A DNA stretch of 7,359 nucleotides, from positions 1-7,359 of the forward strand of contig JAISVE010000059.1 of the NCBI GenBank assembly GCA_031271725.1, written 5' to 3'. Each line of letters opens with the position of its first letter. The first letter of the stretch is position 1. Both the position numbers and the translations under genes were made by a program. This document shows positions 1 to 6,400 of this stretch, piece after piece. The notes beneath the pieces were generated by a model. That model was not told the DNA's origin, did not search any database, and saw only the letters and a program-made list of their open reading frames with translations. This DNA comes from Bacteroidales bacterium (GTDB taxonomy: Bacteria > Bacteroidota > Bacteroidia > Bacteroidales > P3).

Positions 1-278
1 CCTTTTTCATTCCTGCACAACAAGTCAAACACGGCATTGCGGTCTTGTTCGGTCTGTCCTAAATGTTCTGTGGGAAGATATTCCACATCTACCACTTTTT
101 CCTTAAAGTCATTAAGCAAGGCGTTGATAAACGAGATGAGATATTTTTTCTGTTGGAATACCCTCTTAAAACTAAAGTCTGATGTGAGGTTTTGAAAAAT
201 GCCTTGCGATTGCCTGTTGTTGTTTGCACTGCTGCTGTTGTTGCTGCCTGCCGTTGGTTTGATTACATTTTTCTGCAT
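1..278 (-). CDS. PD-(D/E)XK (Rpn-type) nuclease family transposase, N-terminal 92 residues, cut by window edge
   Basis: The reading frame is open from an ATG at 276-278 to the left edge, giving 92 residues. Residues about 31-92 match the start of the Rpn/PDDEXK_2 transposase-nuclease family: a DFSFKRVF opening, then KYLISFINALL, then DVEYLPTE, then DRNAVFDLLC. In this family the Asp of the last block (here D85) belongs to the metal-binding site, and the partner E-x-Q/K motif would lie beyond the edge. Family members are DNA endonucleases linked to recombination or transposition and are often multicopy in Bacteroidota. Residues about 11-25 are a low-complexity Asn/Ser/Gln run coded by CAG/CAA/AAC-like triplets (about 204-248), an extension that family members usually lack. 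The ATG is the only Met in the visible part and sits about 20 nt after the predicted transcription start. Whether the gene is intact cannot be judged here. Confidence 0.8.
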   Translation of the reverse strand, partial: MQKNVIKPTAGSNNSSSANNNRQSQGIFQNLTSDFSFKRVFQQKKYLISFINALLNDFKEKVVDVEYLPTEHLGQTEQDRNAVFDLLCRNEK

Positions 279-302
279 AACAATTTAGATTAAAAATTGC
301 TG

Positions 303-334
303 CAAAAATAAGACCTGCAAACATCACCGCCAAA
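303..334 (-). promoter_or_regulatory. Bacteroidota-type promoter of the PD-(D/E)XK gene
   Basis: On the minus strand TTTG (331-334) is followed by 20 nt and then TATTTTTG (303-310), a full match to the Bacteroidota sigma-factor pattern TTTG / TAnnTTTG with 19-21 nt spacing. Transcription would start near 296-299 and leave a leader of about 20 nt before the ATG. No Shine-Dalgarno is visible, which is normal for this phylum. Confidence 0.6.
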
Positions 335-438
335 CTTTTTTTCTTAAAAGGACTGGGTTTGCCGTTGAATTAAGAATTTTTAAGAAAACGAAGTTAAGCA
401 AGTTCGGCAACAACAAGCTGCGGAGGCTGGCGAAACGG

Positions 439-486
439 GCAAGAAAAAAAGCCGAAATGTAAAAACATTTCGGCTTTTTTTCTTGC
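439..486 (-). terminator. Intrinsic terminator downstream of tRNA-Cys, symmetric
   Basis: This is a perfect 22-bp inverted repeat (439-460 and 465-486) around an AAAA/TTTT loop. The inner GC-containing stem (gccgaaatgt) is flanked by an A-run on one side and a T-run on the other, so it can work in either direction. It lies about 20 nt past the 3' end of the minus-strand tRNA-Cys gene, so its main role is probably to end that transcript. It also insulates the PD-(D/E)XK gene from tRNA transcription. Confidence 0.85.
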
Positions 487-507
487 TTCTGAAACTTTTT
501 GTGGAAG

Positions 508-578
508 AGGTTTCGAGCGGATTCGAACCGCTGTACCCGGTTTTGCAGACCGATGCCTAACCGCTCGGCCACGAAACC
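508..578 (-). tRNA. tRNA-Cys (GCA anticodon)
   Basis: This folds as a full cloverleaf of 71 nt. The acceptor stem is GGTTTCG with CGAAACC, and the D stem is GCC/GGC. The anticodon stem is TCGGT/ACCGG (one G-T pair) around the loop CTGCAAA, giving anticodon GCA. The T stem is AGCGG/CCGCT with loop TTCGAAT. The discriminator base is T (U73), a known identity element of tRNA-Cys. CCA is not encoded, so the tail is added by nucleotidyltransferase, as is common in Bacteroidota. The gene stands alone between its own promoter and a strong terminator. Confidence 0.96.
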
Positions 579-596
579 CTTTTGCTGAACGGGTAG

Positions 597-627
597 CAAA
601 TTTACTAAATTATTCGTACATTTGCAA
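597..627 (-). promoter_or_regulatory. Promoter of tRNA-Cys
   Basis: On the minus strand TTG (625-627) is followed by 20 nt and then TAAATTTG (597-604), matching the Bacteroidota -33/-7 pattern with the same spacing as the promoter at 303-334. Transcription would begin near 590, giving a 5' leader of roughly 12 nt before the mature tRNA end. The -33 box touches the possible -7 box of the divergent rpsU gene. Confidence 0.6.
617..624 (+). promoter_or_regulatory. Possible -7 box of the rpsU promoter
   Basis: TACATTTG fits TAnnTTTG and lies 70 nt before the rpsU start. No clear TTG/TTTG is found 19-21 nt upstream, so only half of the promoter is supported. If used, transcription would start near 630 and the leader would include the hairpin at 643-666 and the Shine-Dalgarno at 674-681. 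Confidence 0.35.
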
Positions 628-642
628 CCCAATTATTAACCG

Positions 643-666
643 GAGAGTTGTTTAACTACATCTCTC
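643..666 (+). promoter_or_regulatory. Small hairpin in the rpsU leader
   Basis: GAGAG (643-647) pairs with CTCTC (662-666). After one T-T mismatch, TGT pairs with ACA, leaving a 6-nt loop. The element ends 7 nt before the extended Shine-Dalgarno of rpsU, so it is placed to influence ribosome loading. It is short and AT-rich inside, so it may be chance. Confidence 0.3.
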
Positions 667-673
667 ATAAAAA

Positions 674-681
674 AGAAAGGA
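674..681 (+). promoter_or_regulatory. Extended Shine-Dalgarno of rpsU
   Basis: AGAAAGGA is an 8-nt match to the complement of the 16S rRNA 3' tail (UCCUUUCU, the end I expect for Bacteroidota). It lies 12 nt before the ATG, and a second AAAGG follows at 681-685, 8 nt before the ATG. Most genes in this phylum lack a Shine-Dalgarno because bS21, bS18 and bS6 hide the anti-Shine-Dalgarno on the ribosome. rpsU is the published exception, read by ribosomes short of bS21. None of the three minus-strand operon starts visible here has such a site. Confidence 0.65.
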
Positions 682-693
682 AAGGTTGTTAGC

Positions 694-897
694 ATGATTA
701 TTGTACCGATTAAAGAGGGCGACAACATTGAAAAAGCGTTAAAAAAACTGAAACGCAAGTTTGAAAAAACAGGTGTTGTTAGAGAACTTCGCGAACGTCA
801 AAAATTCACGAAACCTTCAGTTATCGAACGCGATCGTCGTCTAAAAGCCATTTACGTTCAGAAGCTTCGTCACGAAGCGGAAAATCAAGCAATGTAG
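694..897 (+). CDS. rpsU: Small ribosomal subunit protein bS21
   Basis: This is a 67-residue basic protein, near the usual size for bS21. It starts MIIVPIKEGDNIEKALKKLK and continues with the Lys/Arg-rich helix typical of the family (FEKTGVVRELRERQKFTKPS, then ERDRRLKA). It binds the platform of the 30S subunit beside the 3' end of 16S rRNA; in Bacteroidota it helps hide the anti-Shine-Dalgarno. The start is fixed by the conserved N-terminus and by the extended Shine-Dalgarno upstream. The gene is monocistronic here, divergent from tRNA-Cys and convergent with the histidine kinase operon, and ends at its own hairpin terminator. Expression is probably autoregulated through the Shine-Dalgarno, as shown in Flavobacterium; that is inference for this genome. 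Confidence 0.96.
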   Translation: MIIVPIKEGDNIEKALKKLKRKFEKTGVVRELRERQKFTKPSVIERDRRLKAIYVQKLRHEAENQAM

Positions 898-921
898 TTT
901 GTAAAGAATGTGAAATTGAAG

Positions 922-950
922 AGGCAAATCCTAAACGGTTTGCCTTTTTT
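922..950 (+). terminator. Intrinsic terminator of rpsU
   Basis: The stem AGGCAAATC (922-930) pairs with GGTTTGCCT (937-945), with one G-T pair and a 6-nt loop, followed by a run of six T (945-950). It starts 24 nt after the rpsU stop and ends 1 nt before the stop codon of the convergent histidine kinase gene. Read on the minus strand the same stem lacks a good T-run, so it would be only a weak terminator for the operon. Confidence 0.8.
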
Positions 951-951
951 A

Positions 952-2487
952 TTACCCTCTGGGCAGAGATATTCTAAAAGTACTCCCCTTCCCTACAACC
1001 GATGAAAGAACAAAAAGTTTTCCATGATGATATTGCTCTATAATCCTTTTTGACAAGGTAAGTCCAAGTCCCCAGCCTCTGTCCCTTGTGGTGTATCCGG
1101 GCTGAAATACTGTTTTGAAAAGTACTTTAGAAATTCCTTTCCCCGTGTCTTTTACATCTATGTATATATATTGTCCATCACTATCAACAATAGAAATTTC
1201 AATTGCACCCACATTATCGCCTATTGCGTTCACAGCATTCTTGCAAAGATTTTCTATTACCCAATCAAGCAAAGGAGCATTAACTTTTGCATAAATTGCC
1301 CCTACCGCCTGCACTGAATAGGTTATTTTCTGAGAAGAACGCTTTTTCATATACAGAGCAATCTTTTCAACAATATTAACAATATTTTCTTCTTTAAGTT
1401 CGGTGCTTGAGCCTATTTTTGAAAATCTTTGTGTGATAATTTCCAAACGGGCAACATCTTTTTCTATCTCTAATATATCATCCATTTTTACAGGCTCACC
1501 CTCTTTCGCCTTAAAGTATTCTACCCAAGCCAAAAGCGAGGATAACGGCGTGCCGAGTTGATGTGCGGTTTCTTTTGATAAACCCACCCAAACGCGGTCT
1601 TGCTCTCTTTTTTGGGAATAACGGAAAACAAGTATTATTCCGAAAAGAACAAAGAGCAGGGAGAATGACAGAATGTAGGGAAATAACTGTAAAGTGCCTA
1701 TAAGTGATGATGATTTGTAGAATATATAATAAGTGTTTTCCTGCGAACTCTGTGAAAACGCATCAGAAATATCAAAACCTTCAAAAATTATCGGCTCATT
1801 CTTCATTTGCGAGAGCGTTTCCTGCAAATACAAAGAATCGCTTTCAAGTTTTTTCCTGTCGATATTTCCGCAATTTACAACATGTCTTCTTGTGCTGTCG
1901 GTAATAATAACAGGTATTGATACCACATTTTCAAGAATACTCGTATTGAAAGAATTAGAAAGGGCATCCATCGTTCTTTGCAACTCAATAAACAACGCAC
2001 TTCGGCGATAGAAAAAAAGATACTGCTCTCCATTGCGCTTAAAAGATATGGGTGGATTTTCGCTATACAATGCAAGTGCGCTGTCTTTAAGCACAGGATA
2101 TAAAGTCATTGAAACTTCAGGGTCATGTGAATCAACTATACGGTAATTTTTATCGGTAACAACAAATGGAATAGTGCGGTTGGTAGAAAATATTTTGATG
2201 AAAAAATTAAAGTCGGAAATACTTATCGGCGACATCATTTTTTCGTAGGCATATTCCCAAAGAACAGCAGATTTTCTCTCTTCTTCCTGAAGTTGATAAA
2301 AAAAACTTTGAGTATAATTTACAAGATAGGCTTGCTGCTGCAAAGAAGACGCCCAATTCCTGACACGCTGAACTTCCTCTGCTTTTGTTTTTGAAACCGT
2401 AACCTGCGCAAACCAATGCGTGGCAACAAGCATTGCAAAAGCAATAACAATAAATAAATAGATTACTCTAAGGTAGGCTTTGCCCAT
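952..2487 (-). CDS. Membrane-bound sensor histidine kinase with large extracytoplasmic sensor
   Basis: This 511-residue protein has a transmembrane helix at about 7-28, an extracytoplasmic region at about 30-265, a second helix at about 268-289, then a dimerisation/phosphoacceptor helix pair and an HATPase domain. The H-box SKETAHQLGTPLSS has the phosphoacceptor His309. The N-box ENLCKNAVNAI (about 412-422), G1 DTGKGIS (447-453), F-box FKTVFQPGYTT (457-467) and G2 GWGLGL (471-476) are all intact, so it should be active. The His is followed by Gln rather than the acidic residue of most HisKA kinases; this is usual for this Bacteroidota subclass. The sensor holds two similar blocks (IPFVVTD at 106, IPVIITD at 191), each followed by a P-I-x-F strand, a YxFY motif and a Leu-Gln end. 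The start lies 3 nt after the stop of the upstream barrel gene, implying co-transcription and coupling. No response regulator is in the window. The signal is unknown. Confidence 0.92.
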   Translation of the reverse strand: MGKAYLRVIYLFIVIAFAMLVATHWFAQVTVSKTKAEEVQRVRNWASSLQQQAYLVNYTQSFFYQLQEEERKSAVLWEYAYEKMMSPISISDFNFFIKIFSTNRTIPFVVTDKNYRIVDSHDPEVSMTLYPVLKDSALALYSENPPISFKRNGEQYLFFYRRSALFIELQRTMDALSNSFNTSILENVVSIPVIITDSTRRHVVNCGNIDRKKLESDSLYLQETLSQMKNEPIIFEGFDISDAFSQSSQENTYYIFYKSSSLIGTLQLFPYILSFSLLFVLFGIILVFRYSQKREQDRVWVGLSKETAHQLGTPLSSLLAWVEYFKAKEGEPVKMDDILEIEKDVARLEIITQRFSKIGSSTELKEENIVNIVEKIALYMKKRSSQKITYSVQAVGAIYAKVNAPLLDWVIENLCKNAVNAIGDNVGAIEISIVDSDGQYIYIDVKDTGKGISKVLFKTVFQPGYTTRDRGWGLGLTLSKRIIEQYHHGKLFVLSSVVGKGSTFRISLPRG

Positions 2488-2490
2488 AAA

Positions 2491-3429
2491 TTATATATGC
2501 CTTGCCCACCTAATCTTACTGGCAGGCTTCTCCATAAATATCCCTATACGGATGCGCAATCCTGCTGCAAGAGGCGAAACACGCTTAATAACCCTGACCG
2601 TTTCGTTAAACTCCGTAACCTTGTTTGCAAAAAACAAACTATTACTTGTAAAAGCGGTCGGATCTTCGGGATTATAATTTATAAGATGTGTTCCTCCTTC
2701 TTCCGAACTGCGTGATACCGGAGCAAGATTAGTAAGTCCGTAATCGCAATACAAACCGGTATAGAGGAACAACATTTTATTATACAAGTGCCAACGAATA
2801 CCCAATTCTATACTTGCGTTAATAGATACACCAAGTTTTATTTTTGACGGTGCAGCCCCCTCTATGTCAAAAGTACCATAGCCCATAAATCTTGGCTCCT
2901 CAATTTCGCTATCATAGTTTAGATAATAACCCGAACTTGTCATGTTCATGGAGTTAATTTTCAATCTCGCATTTACAGGGATACCGAACTTAAAACCAAT
3001 ATCTGCATAAAAACGATGTTTTGAAATAAGATCATGACCGCGATTCATAAATTGAAACAACACCGGGAGTTGCAAATACATGGCAGAAACATCTTCGGTA
3101 TAGTCATTAACTTTATACCTGAAAATTATAGGCTCGCCATCCATATCATACGTTTTATATCCCTCTTTAAGACCGTTCGCTGTCATAGTTGCCGCATAGT
3201 TTATTACTTCCAAGCCTGTTCTAAAAGCAACAGTGCGGTCGGGTGAAAAATACACGTATGAAAATCCTCCGGCATATCCGAGGTTTATCTTTTTATTGCC
3301 TGCGCTACCGCGATAGAGCATCATCGAAATTCCACCGCCCCCGTCAATACTTATTTCATGCTGAGCGCAAACGGTAAGCGGCATCAAAGCGCAAAGCAAC
3401 AATCCGAAAATTTTCTTTTTTGTTTTCAT
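2491..3429 (-). CDS. Outer-membrane beta-barrel protein of unknown function
   Basis: This 312-residue protein has a signal peptide at residues 1-22 (Lys-rich start, hydrophobic core, cleavage after VCA). The mature part alternates short amphipathic strands and polar loops, with a glycine-rich first strand (IDGGGGISMMLYRG) and later strands such as MYLQLPVLFQF, RFYADIGFKFGIPV and IELGIRWHLYNKMLFLYTGLY. These resemble the small barrels of the OmpW/PorT-like superfamily common in Bacteroidota; I cannot place it in a named family. It lacks an OmpA-type peptidoglycan-binding domain. About ten residues follow the probable last strand (LRIRIGIFME), so the protein does not end in an aromatic residue. 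It starts 1 nt after the stop of the giant beta-helix gene and ends 3 nt before the kinase start. It may help anchor or display the upstream secreted protein, or link it to the kinase; that is inference from position only. Confidence 0.75.
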   Translation of the reverse strand: MKTKKKIFGLLLCALMPLTVCAQHEISIDGGGGISMMLYRGSAGNKKINLGYAGGFSYVYFSPDRTVAFRTGLEVINYAATMTANGLKEGYKTYDMDGEPIIFRYKVNDYTEDVSAMYLQLPVLFQFMNRGHDLISKHRFYADIGFKFGIPVNARLKINSMNMTSSGYYLNYDSEIEEPRFMGYGTFDIEGAAPSKIKLGVSINASIELGIRWHLYNKMLFLYTGLYCDYGLTNLAPVSRSSEEGGTHLINYNPEDPTAFTSNSLFFANKVTEFNETVRVIKRVSPLAAGLRIRIGIFMEKPASKIRWARHI

Positions 3430-3430
3430 G

Positions 3431-6400
3431 CTATTGTACTACTACGCTTATCTGTTTTTTATTTTTGGAATTGCGGACTACTATCACATATAATCCTTTT
3501 TGCGAAGGCATTCTTATACTTGTTTTTTCCGAAGTAACATCTTTAGTCAGTATTTTAGCACCCTTAATACTATACACATCAATGTAAGTACTGCCAGATC
3601 CCGCTTCATACAGATTACTCTCTACGGTTATAGTGGAGCCTGCACTTACAGGGTTGGGATAAGATGATGCAAACGCTTCCCAAGAACTTGTTCCGGGATG
3701 ACGGTAAGGACAAGTCGTTATTTCCCTGCCATCTCCTGTGCCTAATACAAGATAATATTCGGAAGTTGTAGAAAGCTTGTCATTCTTGGTATCTCCTGCT
3801 GAATAATAGGATTTATCCATATATTTCTCTATAACTTCACCATCTATATACCATTTATAATTATATAAAGCACCCCCTTGATCATTACGCCCCACCGGCT
3901 CCAAACCAAACTCTTCTTCTGCCCGCTTATTGTTTACAATAAAAGTATTGTCCCACTTTGTTATAACAAGGTCGTCAAACATGTAGTTTTTCCTTATTAT
4001 AAATGTGTAAGGTACGCTAATAGGCTCCGTTCCATCAGTAGGAACAACATAAAGTTCAAAATAGAAAGATTGTTGCCCCGGAGCAGAAACATCTGTAACA
4101 AGCGGATAATAATCTTCCCCGTCCCTCGAACGAATTTCAGCATTACTTGACGTATAGAAATTAAACTCCATTATATTATCCGTATAATCGCACGGAATAG
4201 TATAATAAATAACAGTGTCCGTAGGGTTGAAAGAAACTTTTCCGGTCACATTTGTAATGCTGTCAAAAGAAGCATTTACGGCACTTATATGCAAACGGCA
4301 AATAACAGGCTCTGCCGCATAGTAAATATCATTACCCGCCTGTTCGGCACGTATAAAGACCGTACCCGTATCAAACAACGTAACACGACCGTTTGGAGTC
4401 AGATCTATTATAGACGGATCACCATCTACTATTCGATATGTTATGGGAAGCTTAGACGTATCCGCATAAGCCGTGAGATTACGTATGGGAGGATTCATAT
4501 TCACTCCGTTTACAAAGAGGACATGATCTTCAATCGCGTCAACAAATATTATTTCTTGATGAAACTTTGTTATTATCAACTCTCGCTCAACAGTGTCGGG
4601 CATCAGATAACTACAATTGTAAACTTGATATGCGCTTATATATACAACACCGGTATCAAGCATTGTAACCCAACCATCATCGGTAAGACTTATGCAAGCA
4701 GTATCGCCGCCGGTAATAGTAAACTTAACAATATCTTCCGTAGAAGAAGTTGCCGTAAGTTGAAAATCGGGATCATAATTCAAATATTTTGTCGGAAGGG
4801 GATCGAAAGTAATACTTTTAGGGCTGGGATCCTGCTTAATAATGAGGGTTGCCGTATCAGTACAATCGGGATATATTCCTCCGGAATAGACCGCAACAAC
4901 CATATATGTGTCCGGACATACGGGCAACTCCGGCAAAAGAGTTGTGTCATCTCCGGTAAGATAATAAGAATAGGTTATAAAAGGACGGGTGTCTAATAGA
5001 TCTATACCGTTAATTGTAAGATAGACACTATCTATATGTTGCTGTTGCTCGTTTGCGGTAATTGTTTTATCACTAATTGTAAGTCTGTAAGTGCCATCAA
5101 ATTCGTATGCACCTATATCTATATTTCCTTGAAGGATACGTGATTCACCGCCAAGATCAAAAGTATCTTTGCTTAAATCGGGTATCGCTCCCATGTCAAA
5201 ATAGGAATTAGATCCCTTATTTATAAGATTACTCGTTGGATAAACACGGTAGTTTCCACCTTCAAACACCGTCTTGACAGGACCAATATCGACAAACTGC
5301 GGGTTATTTCCAGGCAATGTTCCATTAAGGTTGCCATTACCTGACAGGGAAAGATCTTGATTTTGTAAAAGCGAATAATAATATTTGATAGTCGTTCCAC
5401 TTGCAGCTACTTGAACCCTGTTAGTATCGTCATTCGCCCACACAACAGAATTTCTAAAATAATGTTCTCCGTCTTCGACATAAATTCCGGAAGAATTTTC
5501 AAATCCTACAGCGGGCACAAGACCTAATGAATTTCCACCGATTGTAAGATTTGTATAAAAGTTAACCCCATCTGCAACATACATACCTCCACCGGCAGGT
5601 GCCATATTACCGGAAATAAGCGTATTTGCAAAAATGTTTGTATCTGCGTTGGAAATATATATACCACCACCATCTATATTAGCCTGATTACCTGCTACTC
5701 TACTATTTACAAATTTACCTTTTCTACTATTTTCCGCATAAACTGCTCCGCCTTTGCCCAAGGATACATTCTGTAAGAACTCAGAGCGATATATACTCCA
5801 ATATTTACTGTTATTAACATACAATGCAGCACCTTGTGATGTAGCCTTATTAGCCGTATTGTGTGAAAAAACAGAGTTAAAGATTTTGGTTGTATCTAAA
5901 ACAACATAGCAAGCACCACCGTTACCTGCCGTATTACCGGTAAAAGTATCTCTCGTGCTTGAAAAACCATTGCCGGCATTTACCGCTCCGCCTGCCGTAA
6001 CAGCTGTATTGCCTGAATAAATACTCTTGACGGAATACAATTTTTTCTCAGAATAAACAGCACCACCTGCATCATCTGCACTATTCCTGTTAAAATAAGA
6101 ACTGTCAAAAGCAGCAATATCATTGGCTATATATAATCCGCCACCGATATTCGCCGTATTTTCAACGAAACTATCCTGCACGCTTGAAAAACCATTGCCG
6201 GCATTTACCGCTCCGCCTGCTGCAACCGCCGTATTGCCGATATAATTACTATTGCGTGAATAAAGTTTATTGCTCGAATAAACTGCCCCTCCCTCATTTT
6301 CTGCACTATTATTATTAAAACAGGAGCTATCCAAACTACCAATATCATTGGCAATATAGAGTCCGCCACCAATATTTGCAGTATTTTCAACAAAGCTATC

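Noticed and set aside
324..632. 102-residue minus-strand open frame
   Set aside because: It runs straight through the tRNA-Cys gene and the terminator hairpin, and the product has no recognisable domain, so it is not a real gene.
922..950. Hairpin as a strong terminator for the minus-strand operon
   Set aside because: On the minus strand the stem is followed by CTTCAATTTC without a proper T-run, so only the plus-strand role is well supported.
4289..4996. 235-residue plus-strand open frame
   Set aside because: It lies wholly antisense to the Ig-like part of the surface protein, is rich in Ile, Arg, Tyr and Asn as expected for an antisense shadow, and has no recognisable domain or promoter.
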